Numbered from the stretch's first letter, positions 42,198-52,334 are shown. The stretch is DNA of 64,000 nt from an uncultured Prevotellaceae bacterium (GCA_946540735.1 CAMNIN010000011.1:1-64000); one strand, 5' to 3'. A program made the numbers and translations. The notes: a model not told the origin generated them from the letters alone.

Positions 42198-43570
42198 AAC
42201 ATCCATTCCGTATCCTTCAGGCGGCCACCCTCCTGCTCTGCGTCGTGACCAGCGCATGGGGTGCCAATCCATGGAAGCAAATGAAGAAAGTGGAGAAGTC
42301 CATCACCGTCCCCACCTTCCCCGACAAAAGATACCTGATCACCGACTTCCACAAAGCCGGCGACACGCTTTACACCGAAGCCATCGACAAGGCCATCCTC
42401 ACCTGTTCGTCGCAAGGCGGTGGAATGGTTGTCGTGCCCAAGGGAACCTACAAGACCGCAGCGATCCACCTGCGCTCGGGAGTCAACCTGCACCTCGAGG
42501 ATGGAGCCACCCTGCTGTTCTCGACTAACCCTGGCCTCTACCCCACCGTACTCACCCGAATCGAAGGCATCGACTGCTACAACCTCTCACCCCTCATCTA
42601 TGCCTACGGAGAGAAGAACATCGCCATCACTGGCAAAGGACTTCTCGACGGGCAGGCCGACAAAACCAACTGGCTGCATCCCGACAAGATGTGGAAAATC
42701 ACCTTGCCCGACGGCACAGTGGGCAAGGAGAAAGACCTGCTCAACAAAGCGCTTGAGGAACAATGGCCCATGGAGCGCCGTGTGTTTGAGGGACGATACG
42801 GCATGCGTCCACAGATGATCAACTTCTACAAGTGCCAGAACATCCTCCTGGAGGATTTCGAGATCAACCGGTCACCCTTCTGGCTCATCCACCCGCTGAT
42901 GTCGGAGAACATCACCGTGAGGCGGCTCAAGCTCGACAGCCACGGCTACAACAACGACGGATGCGACCCCGAGTCGTGCCGCAACGTGCTGATCGAAGAC
43001 TGTTTCTTCGATACCGGCGATGACTGCATCGCCATTAAGAGCGGCAAGGACGACGACGGACGGCGGTGGATGATACCCAGCGAGAACATCATCGTGAGGC
43101 GCTGCACTATGCGCGACGGCCATGCAGGCGTGGCCATGGGCAGCGAGATTACCGGTGGATGCACCAACGTGTGGGTGGAGGACTGCCAGATGGACAGTCC
43201 GAACCTGGCCCGCATCATCCGCATCAAGTCCAACCCCAACCGTGGCGGAGAAGTCAAGAACGTCTATGTGAGAAACGTCGACGTGGGGGTATGCGACCTG
43301 GCCATCCTCGGCATCGAACTCAACTACTGGCATGTGAACGAAGGCAAATACTATCCCTATTTCCACCATATTAAATTTGAGAACGTGACGAGCAAGAAAA
43401 GCCGCTACATGCTGCATGTGGAAGGCATCGACGGACGGGTGCAGGCCCGAGACATCACCTTCCGCAACTGCCGTTTCGACGGCGTGACCGAACCAGAGGT
43501 GGTGAAGACCACCGGCACGGCCGACATCCGCTTCAAGGATGTCATCGTCAACGGGAAAGAATGGAAATAA
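42194..43570 (+). CDS. Polygalacturonase-type glycoside hydrolase (GH28)
   Basis: A 458-residue secreted enzyme. Signal peptide MKHPFRILQAATLLLCVVTS then AWGA. The parallel beta-helix carries GH28 motifs: YNNDGCDPESC (about 255), FDTGDDCIAIKSG (about 272-284), GHAGVAMGSE (about 308-317) and ARIIRIKS. The three catalytic Asp residues and the His are present. It cleaves galacturonic-acid linkages in pectin. It is coupled to the preceding lipoprotein gene and followed after 28 bp by a small membrane protein. A PL1 pectate lyase elsewhere in the window fits the same diet. No sorting tail is seen, so it may be periplasmic. Confidence 0.93.
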   Translation: MKHPFRILQAATLLLCVVTSAWGANPWKQMKKVEKSITVPTFPDKRYLITDFHKAGDTLYTEAIDKAILTCSSQGGGMVVVPKGTYKTAAIHLRSGVNLHLEDGATLLFSTNPGLYPTVLTRIEGIDCYNLSPLIYAYGEKNIAITGKGLLDGQADKTNWLHPDKMWKITLPDGTVGKEKDLLNKALEEQWPMERRVFEGRYGMRPQMINFYKCQNILLEDFEINRSPFWLIHPLMSENITVRRLKLDSHGYNNDGCDPESCRNVLIEDCFFDTGDDCIAIKSGKDDDGRRWMIPSENIIVRRCTMRDGHAGVAMGSEITGGCTNVWVEDCQMDSPNLARIIRIKSNPNRGGEVKNVYVRNVDVGVCDLAILGIELNYWHVNEGKYYPYFHHIKFENVTSKKSRYMLHVEGIDGRVQARDITFRNCRFDGVTEPEVVKTTGTADIRFKDVIVNGKEWK

Positions 43571-43598
43571 CACCGGCAACCCCTCACACAGACCATCC

Positions 43599-44072
43599 AT
43601 GGAATACATCGTCATCATCGCAGCCGTCGTCATCATCCTGGGCCTGATATTCCTAAGACGCCACGACGACACCAAGACAGACTACCAAGAGCCCCATTTC
43701 GAGCACAGCGGCAAGAACTGGGTCTTCAACGGCATCCTCGACATCGACCATCCCCCGCTGGACGACTCGCCTTTCAATGACTATGAAGGCGACCTGCAAC
43801 TGATGGTCAAGAAAGGATTCATGCACCTTGACCTGATTGTGGACAACAGTGCCAAGCAGCAGCCCCCGACAGGACTTTTCAGCGGAGAGGCACTCGTGGA
43901 AGGCGACACCATCATCGTCAGAACAGGCCATCAAGTGCTGGGCCGTCTCCCCCAGGGGCAATCCACCCTCATACAAGCCATTCACCGCCAAGGCGGCAAA
44001 TCCGAGGCATACGGGTATATCGCTCACAAGGAGGGAAAATACTTCGGCGAGGTGTGTGTCCGCAAGGGATAA
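43599..44072 (+). CDS. Small membrane-anchored protein of unknown function
   Basis: A 157-residue protein. The start MEYIVIIAAVVIILGLIFL gives one N-terminal membrane segment; the longer frame overlaps the GH28 end. The rest is a hydrophilic, probably beta-rich domain (NWVFNGILDIDHPPLDDSPF; GFMHLDLIVDNSAKQQPPTG). I do not know the family. It is the last gene of the lipoprotein-GH28 operon by spacing, and a REP-type hairpin follows it. Confidence 0.65.
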   Translation: MEYIVIIAAVVIILGLIFLRRHDDTKTDYQEPHFEHSGKNWVFNGILDIDHPPLDDSPFNDYEGDLQLMVKKGFMHLDLIVDNSAKQQPPTGLFSGEALVEGDTIIVRTGHQVLGRLPQGQSTLIQAIHRQGGKSEAYGYIAHKEGKYFGEVCVRKG

Positions 44073-44090
44073 AAAAACAGATACATCACT

Positions 44091-44113
44091 GAGACGCCAC
44101 AATGTGACGTCTC
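44091..44113. terminator. Palindromic REP-type element, second copy
   Basis: GAGACGCCACA (44091-44101) pairs with TGTGACGTCTC (44103-44113) with one mismatch. The element is nearly the same as that at 10539-10561, including the CTAC after it. It lies between the membrane-protein gene and the LUD gene and may end transcription there. Confidence 0.6.
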
Positions 44114-44136
44114 TACAATTCATTTTTTAGATTATT

Positions 44137-44772
44137 ATGACAGTAAAAGAAATACGCAATGAGCGCCTCGCCGCCAAACTGATCAAGAATCTGGAGCGCA
44201 GGCATTTCGAGGCATATTATTGCCATACCGCAGAAGAGATCATCAGCAAGGTGAAGTCGATCATTCCCGAGGGGAGCAGCATCACCTGGGGCGGTTCGAT
44301 GAGCATCCGCGACATCGGACTGACCCAAGCCCTGAAGCAGGGAGACTACCAAGTGTATGACCGTGATGACGTGAGCACCGAAGCAGAGAAGCTCGCCGTA
44401 TACCGCAAGGCATTCGAGGTGGATTACTACCTGGCCAGCACCAATGCCCTGTCGGAAGACGGAGTGCTCGTCAACATCGACGGCAATGGCAACCGCGTAG
44501 CCGCCATCACATGGGGACCGAAGCGGGTCATTTTCGTGGTGGGTCTCAACAAGGTGGCCCAGGACGTGACAGCGGCACTCCAAAGAGCACGCAGCACGGC
44601 ATCCCCCATCAACGCCGCCCGGTTTGACATCAACACACCGTGCCAGCACGACGGGATGTGCCACAACTGCAACTCACCGCAAAGCATTTGCAACTACATC
44701 CACTTCCTGCGCAACTCCCACCCCGCCAAACGCCACATCGTGATCCTGACCGACCTCAACCTGGGCTATTAG
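44137..44772 (+). CDS. LUD-domain protein (LutC/DUF162-like) with C-terminal cysteine cluster
   Basis: A 211-residue protein resembling the LUD family: LAAKLIKNLERRHFEAYYCH then SSITWGGSMSIRDIGLTQAL, and VDYYLASTNALSEDGVLVNI followed by DGNGNRVAA. The C-terminus has Cys residues in CQHDGMCHNCNSPQSICNY, possibly a metal or Fe-S site. Relatives take part in lactate oxidation (LutC) or have unknown oxidoreductase-linked roles. lutA and lutB are not adjacent; a large FAD/Fe-S oxidase at 54974 is the only possible redox partner in the window. topB follows after 12 bp. Confidence 0.8.
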   Translation: MTVKEIRNERLAAKLIKNLERRHFEAYYCHTAEEIISKVKSIIPEGSSITWGGSMSIRDIGLTQALKQGDYQVYDRDDVSTEAEKLAVYRKAFEVDYYLASTNALSEDGVLVNIDGNGNRVAAITWGPKRVIFVVGLNKVAQDVTAALQRARSTASPINAARFDINTPCQHDGMCHNCNSPQSICNYIHFLRNSHPAKRHIVILTDLNLGY

Positions 44773-44784
44773 ACCTTCTACGAC

Positions 44785-46881
44785 ATGATAGTTTGCATAG
44801 CAGAAAAGCCCAGTGTGGCCAAAGACATCGCCAGGATCATCGGGGCTTCAAGCGCGCACAATGGTTACATGGAAGGCAACGGTTACCAAGTGACCTGGAC
44901 CTTCGGTCATCTGTGCACCCTGAAAGAGCCCGATGACTACACGCCCGTGTGGAAGCGGTGGACCCTCTCTCAGCTCCCGATGATACCGCCGAGGTTTGGC
45001 ATCAAGCTCATTGAGGACGACGGCATCAAGAAACAGTTCGCCGTCATCGAGAAACTGATGCAGTCGGCCGACGGCATCATCAACTGCGGCGATGCCGGAC
45101 AGGAGGGAGAACTCATCCAGCGGTGGGTGATGCAGAAGGCACAGGCCAAATGTCCCGTGCGCCGTCTGTGGATCTCGTCGATGACCGACGAAGCCATCCG
45201 TGAGGGTTTCCAGACCCTCAGGGAGCAATCCGTCTATGACCCTCTCTACCGCGCCGGACTATGCCGTGCCATCGGCGACTGGCTTCTGGGCATGAACGCC
45301 ACCCGGCTCTACACCCTGAAATATGGCCAGCAAAGTCAGGTGCTCTCCATCGGCAGGGTGCAGACCCCCACCCTGGCCCTTATCGTCAACCGTCAGAAAG
45401 AGATCGACCAATTCGTGCCCGAGCCCTACTGGGTGCTCTCGACCATCTACCGCGACACCCTGTTCACCGCTACGAAAGGCAAGTACACCAGCAAGGAAGA
45501 AGGCGAGCAGTCGTTTGCCCTCATCCAGGACAAGCCCTTCGTGGTGACCGACATCCAGAAGAAGAAAGGCACGGAGACCCCACCCCACCTCTACGACCTG
45601 ACCTCACTGCAAGTGGACTGCAACAAGAAATTCAGTCTGAGTGCCGACACCACGCTGAAAATCATCCAAACCCTCTATGAGCGTAAGCTCACCACTTACC
45701 CCCGTGTCGACACCCAATACCTGAGCGATGACATCTACCCCAAGTGTCCCAACATCCTGCGTGGTCTGCGCGGCTACGAGCAATGGACCGCCCCACTGGC
45801 CGGCAAGACGTTGAAGAAAAGCAAGAAAGTGTTTGACACCTCGAAGGTGACCGACCACCACGCCATCATCCCCACCGGCGTGGCCGCCTCGGGCCTCACC
45901 GACCTGGAGAAGCACGTCTATGACCTGGTGACCCGCCGATTTATCAGCGTGTTCTACCCCGACTGCCTTTTCACCACCACCACCGTGATGGGCCAGGTAG
46001 ACCAGATAGAGTTCAAGACCTCGGGCAAGCAGATCCAGCAACCCGGTTGGCGGATCATCTACAGCAAGGATGTGGCCACCAATCCCGACGATGAGAGAAA
46101 GAAAGACGACGAGGAGAAGATCCTGCCCGAGTTTGTGAAAGGAGAAAGCGGTCCGCACACCCCCACCCTGTCGGAGAAATGGACGACCCCGCCCAAATAC
46201 TATACAGAGGCCACGCTGCTCAGGGCCATGGAGACCGCAGGCAAATTCGTGGAGGACGAGGAACTGCGTGCCGCACTGAAAGAAAACGGCATCGGTCGCC
46301 CCTCCTCCCGCGCCGGCATCATCGAGACCCTGTTCAAGCGGCGCTATATCCGCCGTGAGCGCAAGAACCTGCTGGCCACTGCCACAGGCATCGAGCTGAT
46401 CGACACCATCCGCGAAGAACTCCTGAAGAGTTGCGAGTTGACCGGCATCTGGGAGAAGAAACTGCGCGACATTGAGCACCAGCGGTATGACGCGGCCCAA
46501 TTCATCGAGGAACTGAAGCAACAGATCGGAGAGATCGTGCAGCAAGTGATGACCGACAACAGCAACCGCCGCATCGCCATCGTGACCGACGAGGAACTGA
46601 AGAAAAAAACTTCATCCCCACGTGCCAAATCGCCATCGACGACGACCAAGAGCCGCCGGACCACCACCGCTCCGCCCCAGAGTGCCGCCACGGCACCGCC
46701 CCAGGGCACTGTCCCTGCTCCGCCTCCCCCAAGCCCGACCTCCCCACTGATGCCCGGCGACGATCTGATCGGCAAGCCCTGTCCCGTATGCCATCAAGGA
46801 GTCATCATCAAGGGAAAGGCCGCCTACGGATGCAGCCGATGGAAGGAAGGCTGTACCTTCCGCCTGAAATTCGGCAGTTGA
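44785..46881 (+). CDS. topB: DNA topoisomerase III
   Basis: A 698-residue type IA topoisomerase that passes single strands and resolves replication and recombination intermediates, often with RecQ. The N-terminal TOPRIM region is present (VCIAEKPSVAKDIARIIGAS with its Glu, and the later CGDAGQEGELIQR). The active-site Tyr is in LTTYPRVDTQYLSDD (about 304). The C-terminal tail is Ser/Thr/Pro-rich (about 610-660) and ends in a zinc-ribbon-like unit CPVCHQGVIIKGKAAYGC. The long proline-rich linker is unusual but in frame. Confidence 0.94.
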   Translation: MIVCIAEKPSVAKDIARIIGASSAHNGYMEGNGYQVTWTFGHLCTLKEPDDYTPVWKRWTLSQLPMIPPRFGIKLIEDDGIKKQFAVIEKLMQSADGIINCGDAGQEGELIQRWVMQKAQAKCPVRRLWISSMTDEAIREGFQTLREQSVYDPLYRAGLCRAIGDWLLGMNATRLYTLKYGQQSQVLSIGRVQTPTLALIVNRQKEIDQFVPEPYWVLSTIYRDTLFTATKGKYTSKEEGEQSFALIQDKPFVVTDIQKKKGTETPPHLYDLTSLQVDCNKKFSLSADTTLKIIQTLYERKLTTYPRVDTQYLSDDIYPKCPNILRGLRGYEQWTAPLAGKTLKKSKKVFDTSKVTDHHAIIPTGVAASGLTDLEKHVYDLVTRRFISVFYPDCLFTTTTVMGQVDQIEFKTSGKQIQQPGWRIIYSKDVATNPDDERKKDDEEKILPEFVKGESGPHTPTLSEKWTTPPKYYTEATLLRAMETAGKFVEDEELRAALKENGIGRPSSRAGIIETLFKRRYIRRERKNLLATATGIELIDTIREELLKSCELTGIWEKKLRDIEHQRYDAAQFIEELKQQIGEIVQQVMTDNSNRRIAIVTDEELKKKTSSPRAKSPSTTTKSRRTTTAPPQSAATAPPQGTVPAPPPPSPTSPLMPGDDLIGKPCPVCHQGVIIKGKAAYGCSRWKEGCTFRLKFGS

Positions 46882-46990
46882 CAGACAGTTGGCCTGCACC
46901 AAGTCATCCGATCTCCGAAGAAGGAGCATCGGAGAGCAACCAGGCAAGCCTACAGCACAATAAAAAAGCGAATGCGACGTTTTTAAAGAC

Positions 46991-49048
46991 ATGCAAAGAA
47001 AATATTTTTTGGCGGCACTGATACTGACCACGCTGTTCATCTCATGCGGCGTGGACAAGAACCTGAAGCGAGGTGAGAAATACCTCGCCTTGGGAGAGTA
47101 TTACGATGCCGCGACGGAATACAAGGCCGCCTATTCGAAGACACCAGCCAAGGAGCGCGAGAAGAGAGGTCAGATTGCCCGGAAGATGGCGTTGTGCTAC
47201 GACAAGATCAACTCCACACAGAAAGCCATCGCCGCCTATCGCAATGTGATCCGTTACAAGCAAGACGACGTGGACACCCACCTCGCCTTTGCCCGGCAAC
47301 TGATGAAGAACGGCAACTACAAGGAAGCCGCATCCGAATACCAACTGGTGATTGACTCCGTACCCGACCTGCAGATTGCCCGCGACGGTCTGTCGGGCGC
47401 CCTCTCCGCCCCCAAGTTGAAAGAGGCAGGGTCGAGATACACCGTGAAGAAGATGGATGTCTTCAACTCCCGCCGCGCCGACTATTCCCCCATGCTGTTT
47501 GGCGAGGAGCATGACCAGCTCTATTTCACCTCTACCCGCAATGAAGCCGAAGGCGACGAGCTGAGCGGTATCACAGGCACCAAGAACGGTGATATCTTCT
47601 TCTCGCAGAAAGACGACAAAGGAAAATGGAGCAAGCCGCAACGTGTGGACGGCGGACTCAACAGCGCCTATGACGAAGGAGCCTGCTGCTTCAATGCCGA
47701 CCAGCGCGAGATGTATATCACGCAGTGCAGTTCCGACCCCTCCTATCCCCGTTATGCCAAGATCTTGAAAGCAAGCCGCTCGGATGCCGCATGGGGCAAG
47801 CCCACGGAAGTGGCGCTGACCCGCGACACCCTCTCGAGTTTCGCCCATCCAGCCATCTCTCCCGACGGGGAATGGCTCTACTTCACCTCCGACATGCCCG
47901 GTGGCGAAGGCGGCCTCGACATCTGGCGTGTAAGGATCACCTCCTCCGGCTTGGGCGGCGTGGAGAACGTGGGAGCCCCCATCAACACCCCCGGCGACGA
48001 GGAGTTTCCGACCTTCCGTCCCAACGGCGATCTCTATTTCTCCTCCAACGGCCATCCGGGGATGGGCGGTCTGGACATTTTCATCGCCATCATCGACGAT
48101 TTCGGTCAGTATCAGTTGGAGCACCCCGGCTATCCCCTCAACTCACAGGGAGATGATTTCGGCATGACCTTCGAAGGACCTCACAACCGCGGTTATTTCT
48201 GCTCCAACCGAGGAGACGGCCGAGGTTGGGACCATATCTTCAGTTTCGAGAAGCCCGAGATCATACAGACCGTGAAAGGATGGGTCTACGAGATGGACGG
48301 TTATGAGTTGACCGCAGCCCAGGTCTACATGGTGGGCAACGACGGCACCAACGAGAAGTTGAGCGTGCGCAGCGACGGTTCGTTTGAGCAAGTGCTCACG
48401 CCCGGAGTGGACTACGTCTTCCTGGCCACCTGCCGTGGCTACCTCAACCACAAGGAAGAGCTTCACGTGGTGCAGACCTCAGATTCGGAGGAGCACGTGC
48501 TGCAGTTTCCACTGGCCTCGATCACCGTGCCCGTGATGATCGACAACATTTTCTACGACTACGACAAAGCCACCCTTCGTCCCGAGTCCACCCAAGCCCT
48601 TGACGAGCTTGTGACCCTGCTCAACGAGAATCCCAACGTGACCATCGAACTGAGTGCCCACTGCGACTATCATGGCAGTCAGGCCTACAACATCGGTCTG
48701 GCCCAGCGACGTGCTGAGTCGGTGGTGGAGTATCTGGTGCAGCACGGCATCGCCAATGACCGTCTGACCCCCAAGGGCTACGGTAAGGAGAAGCCCAAAG
48801 TGGTGCGCAAGAAAGTGGCCGCCCAATACAACTGGTTGAAGGAAGGCGATGTGCTCACCGAGGAGTTCATCAAGAACCTTGACGCCGACAAGCAAGCCAT
48901 CTGCGACCAACTCAACCGCCGCACGGAGTTCATCGTTCTCCGCACCACCTACGGCATGTTTGATCAGGACGGCAACCTGAAGAACCCGCCGAAGCCCAAG
49001 CAGAAAGAGAGCAACGACCTCAACGACGGTTTCGACATCGAGTTTTAG
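46991..49048 (+). CDS. porE: PorE-like type IX secretion lipoprotein (TPR, PD40 propeller, OmpA domain)
   Basis: A 685-residue lipoprotein: signal peptide with lipobox FISC (Cys about 19). Order of domains: TPR helices (about 25-145), a PD40/WD40-type propeller (about 155-400; repeated YFTSTRNEAEGDELSG and WLYFTSDMPGGEGGLDIWRV motifs), a regulatory-domain-like beta sandwich (about 420-510), and an OmpA C-terminal domain (about 515-640; IFYDYDKATLRPES, ELSAHCDYHGSQAYNIGLAQ) that would bind peptidoglycan. This order and the length fit PorE of Porphyromonas gingivalis, part of the type IX machine. Other type IX genes are not near. Confidence 0.87.
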   Translation: MQRKYFLAALILTTLFISCGVDKNLKRGEKYLALGEYYDAATEYKAAYSKTPAKEREKRGQIARKMALCYDKINSTQKAIAAYRNVIRYKQDDVDTHLAFARQLMKNGNYKEAASEYQLVIDSVPDLQIARDGLSGALSAPKLKEAGSRYTVKKMDVFNSRRADYSPMLFGEEHDQLYFTSTRNEAEGDELSGITGTKNGDIFFSQKDDKGKWSKPQRVDGGLNSAYDEGACCFNADQREMYITQCSSDPSYPRYAKILKASRSDAAWGKPTEVALTRDTLSSFAHPAISPDGEWLYFTSDMPGGEGGLDIWRVRITSSGLGGVENVGAPINTPGDEEFPTFRPNGDLYFSSNGHPGMGGLDIFIAIIDDFGQYQLEHPGYPLNSQGDDFGMTFEGPHNRGYFCSNRGDGRGWDHIFSFEKPEIIQTVKGWVYEMDGYELTAAQVYMVGNDGTNEKLSVRSDGSFEQVLTPGVDYVFLATCRGYLNHKEELHVVQTSDSEEHVLQFPLASITVPVMIDNIFYDYDKATLRPESTQALDELVTLLNENPNVTIELSAHCDYHGSQAYNIGLAQRRAESVVEYLVQHGIANDRLTPKGYGKEKPKVVRKKVAAQYNWLKEGDVLTEEFIKNLDADKQAICDQLNRRTEFIVLRTTYGMFDQDGNLKNPPKPKQKESNDLNDGFDIEF

Positions 49049-49054
49049 GTTTTT

Positions 49055-50476
49055 ATGGAATTGCCAGAGGGATTCACCACCTACACCCGCAAGATGCTGG
49101 GCGATGCGCTTTACGAGCGTTTCGCCGAAGGCATGGCCATGCCCTCGCCTGTGAGCATCCGTCTGAACCCGCTCAAGTGCGACGGTCGGGAGGTCAACCC
49201 GTCTTTCGCCCCCCGGGAGGTGCCCTGGTGCAGAGGTGGTTATTATCTCAACGACCGTCCCGGCTTCACCTTCGACCCCCTGCTGCATGCCGGAGCCTAT
49301 TATGTGCAAGACGCCTCGTCGATGTTTATCGACGAGATCCTGCGCCAGCAAGTCGACCGTCCCGTCAGGATGCTCGACCTCTGCGCAGCACCAGGCGGCA
49401 AATCCACCGCCGCCCTCTCGGCCCTGCCCAGGGGCAGTCTGCTCTTCTCCAACGAACCCATCCCCCTCCGGGCGCAGATCCTCTCGGAGAACATCCAGAA
49501 ATACGGTCATCCCGATGTGGTCGTGACCAACAATTATCCGCAAGACTACCAAAGGAGCGGTCTGACCTTCGATGTCATCCTCACCGACGTGCCCTGCTCC
49601 GGCGAAGGGATGTTCCGCAAAGACGAAGGAGCCGTGGCGGAATGGTCGGTCCAGCATGTGGACCAGTGCCATCGCCTGCAACGCGATATCGTGTTAGCGG
49701 CATGGGAATGCCTGCGCCCCGGCGGAATGCTCATCTACTCCACCTGTACCCTCAACACCAAGGAGAACGAGGACCAAGTGGTGTGGATGGTCGAGACACT
49801 CGGAGCCCTTCCCACAGCCATCGACATCGACGCTCGCTGGGGAATCATCGGTTCACTCTCCGATACCTGTCCTTACCCCGTCTACCGCTTCATCCCAGGC
49901 ATCGCACGAGGTGAGGGCCAATTCATGGCCGTGCTCAGGAAGGAAGGCGAAATCCAACCCCAATCTACCAAGACGAGAAAGAGCAAGTCTGCCAAGGGAA
50001 AGAGCCAGAAATGCCCCGACGCCGCCACAGCCACCATAAGCAGTTGGCTGACAGACGGAAGCCGATATGACCTGCAACAGACCGACAACGCCATCACCGC
50101 CATTCCGAAGGCTTGGGATGTCTTCAGCGGCGACCTGTCAGCACTCCGCATCCTCCACCGTGGAGTCAGGATGGCCCTCATCAAAGGCCGCGACGTGATC
50201 CCCCAGCACGGTCTGGCACTCTCCGCCGCCCTTCACCGGGAATCCTTTACCACGGTGGATGTCGGTCAGGAAGCAGCCATCGCCTATCTCCGGAAAGAGA
50301 GCATCCTCCTGCCCCCATCGACCCCCCGCGGCTACATCCTGCTCACCTTCCATGACCAACCCCTCGGTTTTGTCAAAAACATCGGCAACCGAAGCAACAA
50401 CCTCTATCCTCAGGAATGGAAGATCAAGAGCACCCATATCCCTGAGAATCCCAATGAAATACTGATAAAGCAATGA
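49055..50476 (+). CDS. RNA (cytosine-C5)-methyltransferase, NOL1/NOP2/Sun family (RsmF-like)
   Basis: A 473-residue enzyme that uses SAM to make m5C in rRNA or tRNA. The SAM site is in [20 protein letters not shown] (about 109-128). The two Cys motifs are [15 protein letters not shown] and [14 protein letters not shown] (the catalytic Cys). The last 140 residues resemble the PUA-like tail of RsmF-type proteins ([20 protein letters not shown]). It starts 6 bp after porE and overlaps thyA by 4 bp, so it is in an operon with both. Confidence 0.92.
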   Translation: MELPEGFTTYTRKMLGDALYERFAEGMAMPSPVSIRLNPLKCDGREVNPSFAPREVPWCRGGYYLNDRPGFTFDPLLHAGAYYVQDASSMFIDEILRQQVDRPVRMLDLCAAPGGKSTAALSALPRGSLLFSNEPIPLRAQILSENIQKYGHPDVVVTNNYPQDYQRSGLTFDVILTDVPCSGEGMFRKDEGAVAEWSVQHVDQCHRLQRDIVLAAWECLRPGGMLIYSTCTLNTKENEDQVVWMVETLGALPTAIDIDARWGIIGSLSDTCPYPVYRFIPGIARGEGQFMAVLRKEGEIQPQSTKTRKSKSAKGKSQKCPDAATATISSWLTDGSRYDLQQTDNAITAIPKAWDVFSGDLSALRILHRGVRMALIKGRDVIPQHGLALSAALHRESFTTVDVGQEAAIAYLRKESILLPPSTPRGYILLTFHDQPLGFVKNIGNRSNNLYPQEWKIKSTHIPENPNEILIKQ

Positions 50477-51267
50477 AACAATACTTAGACCTGCTCGACC
50501 GGATCATGACCGAAGGCGTCGTGAAAACCGACCGCACCGGTACGGGCACACGCAGCATCTTCGGCCACCAGATGCGTTTCCACATGGACGACGGTTTTCC
50601 CCTGCTCACCACCAAAAAGCTCCATCTCCGCTCCATCATCTACGAACTGCTGTGGTTTCTCCGCGGCGACACCAACGTGAAATGGCTGCAAGAGCATGGT
50701 GTAAGGATCTGGAACGAATGGGCAGATGAAAACGGCGAATTAGGTCCGGTCTACGGCCATCAGTGGCGCTCATGGCCCGACTACGACGGAGGAACCATCG
50801 ACCAAATCAGTAAGGTGGTGGACCTGATCAGGCACCATCCCGACTCACGCCGCATGATTGTGAGTGCCTGGAACGTGGCGGAAGTCGAGAAGATGGCACT
50901 CCCACCCTGCCATACGCTGTTTCAATTCTATGTCGCCGACGGGAAGCTGAGCCTGCAACTCTATCAGCGCTCCGCCGACACCTTCCTCGGCGTGCCGTTC
51001 AATATCGCCTCCTATGCCCTGCTGCTTCAGATGATGGCCCAGGTGACCGGTCTGAAAACCGGAGACTTCATCCACACGACAGGCGACACCCACATCTATC
51101 TCAACCACCTCGACCAAGTGAAGCTGCAACTCACCCGCACCCCTCGTCCGTTGCCTGTGATGAAGCTCAATCCCGAGGTGAAGGAACTCACCGACTTCAC
51201 TTATGAAGACTTCGAACTGACAGGCTACGACCCCTGGCCCCACATCGCCGGCCAAGTCTCCGTCTAA
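50473..51267 (+). CDS. thyA: Thymidylate synthase
   Basis: A 264-residue enzyme that converts dUMP to dTMP with methylene-tetrahydrofolate. [16 protein letters not shown] is the N-terminal marker, [12 protein letters not shown] (about 143-154) holds the nucleophile Cys, and the C-terminal [12 protein letters not shown] is close to the usual end of the E. coli enzyme. It starts within the stop of the methyltransferase gene and is followed after 29 bp by folA, its natural partner that recycles dihydrofolate. Confidence 0.97.
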   Translation: MKQYLDLLDRIMTEGVVKTDRTGTGTRSIFGHQMRFHMDDGFPLLTTKKLHLRSIIYELLWFLRGDTNVKWLQEHGVRIWNEWADENGELGPVYGHQWRSWPDYDGGTIDQISKVVDLIRHHPDSRRMIVSAWNVAEVEKMALPPCHTLFQFYVADGKLSLQLYQRSADTFLGVPFNIASYALLLQMMAQVTGLKTGDFIHTTGDTHIYLNHLDQVKLQLTRTPRPLPVMKLNPEVKELTDFTYEDFELTGYDPWPHIAGQVSV

Positions 51268-51296
51268 ACGAAAATCACAGAAAACCCCAGGAAGAA

Positions 51297-51779
51297 ATGC
51301 GTATCAACATCATAGCCGCGGTGGCAGCCAACCGTGCCATCGGACTCCACAACAAGTTGCTGTATTGGTTGCCCAACGACCTGAAACGTTTCAAGGCCCT
51401 CACCACGGGACACACCATCATCATGGGTCGCCGCACTTTTGAGTCGCTGCCCAAGGGTGCGCTGCCCAACCGGCGCAACATCGTACTGAGCCGTAGGAAG
51501 CGCGACTTCCCCGGATGCGACCACTATGCCTCATTGGGAGAGGCCCTGGCTCACTGCGATGCCGACGAGGATATCTACATCATCGGCGGCGCCAGTCTCT
51601 ACAAGCAAGCCATCGCCATCGCCGACCGGCTCTGTCTGACCGAGATACACGACACCCCACAGGAAGCAGACACCTACTTCCCGCCCTACGACGACTGGCA
51701 TGAAGAGACGAGAAAAGCGCATGGCACCGACGAGCGGCACCATTACGCATATGATTTTGTGGACTATGTCAGAGGCTGA
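51297..51779 (+). CDS. folA: Dihydrofolate reductase
   Basis: A 160-residue reductase that regenerates tetrahydrofolate after thymidylate synthesis. INIIAAVAANRAIGLHNKLL, WLPNDLKRFKALT (with the acidic active-site Asp), TIIMGRRTFES and IIGGASLYKQ are the classic motifs. It ends the porE-RNA methyltransferase-thyA-folA unit; the convergent Lrp gene ends 17 bp away. Confidence 0.96.
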   Translation: MRINIIAAVAANRAIGLHNKLLYWLPNDLKRFKALTTGHTIIMGRRTFESLPKGALPNRRNIVLSRRKRDFPGCDHYASLGEALAHCDADEDIYIIGGASLYKQAIAIADRLCLTEIHDTPQEADTYFPPYDDWHEETRKAHGTDERHHYAYDFVDYVRG

Positions 51780-51796
51780 GTTCTCTCCCGTCGTGC

Positions 51797-52285
51797 TCAG
51801 TCTTCATCCTCATTCTCCTCGATGGCGTTGACCACCGGCAACTGCCGGTCGATCGCAGCATTGAAGGAGATGATGGTCTCACTCCTCGACAAGCCCAGGG
51901 GCTGCAGTTTGTCGTGGATGATATTGAGCAGATGGTGATTGTTGTGCGCATAGATCTTGATGAACATATCGAAGCCCCCTGTGGTATAGTGGCATTCCAC
52001 GACTTCCGGAATCCGCTTGAGTTCCTCCACTACGGAGTCGAAACTCTCCGGATTCTTGAGGAATAGACCGATATAGGCACAAGTCTCATATCCTATCTTT
52101 TCCGGGTCGATGATGAACTGTGAGCCTTTGAGCACACCGCTGTTGGTGAGTTTCTGTATACGCTGGTGTATAGCAGCTCCGCTCACGTTGCAAGCCCTTG
52201 CCACTTCAAGGAATGGGATTCTCGCATCCTCAGCAATGAGTTTGAGGATTTTCTTGTCTAATGCGTCTAAAATGTGATTTGCCAT
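51797..52285 (-). CDS. Lrp/AsnC-family regulator
   Basis: A 162-residue regulator. The start MANHILDALDKK at 52285 is used because the -7 box (52303-52311) overlaps the longer start. The N-terminal HTH (about 7-55) reads LDALDKKILKLIAEDARIPF and then VARACNVSGAAIHQRIQKLT; the C-terminal part (about 70-150) is a RAM domain (TCAYIGLFLKNPESFDSVVE) that senses amino acids and sets the oligomer state. The tail is acidic (EENEDED). It stands alone with its own promoter. Confidence 0.93.
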   Translation of the reverse strand: MANHILDALDKKILKLIAEDARIPFLEVARACNVSGAAIHQRIQKLTNSGVLKGSQFIIDPEKIGYETCAYIGLFLKNPESFDSVVEELKRIPEVVECHYTTGGFDMFIKIYAHNNHHLLNIIHDKLQPLGLSRSETIISFNAAIDRQLPVVNAIEENEDED

Positions 52286-52302
52286 AGTTTTTGTATTTTC
52301 CT

Positions 52303-52334
52303 GCAAAGATAGGCTAAAAAATTAAGATTTGCAA
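52303..52334 (-). promoter_or_regulatory. Promoter of the Lrp-type gene
   Basis: Minus strand: TTG (52332-52334), 20 bp, TATCTTTGC (52303-52311). All parts fit the consensus; the start codon at 52285 is 17 bp downstream. Confidence 0.75.
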
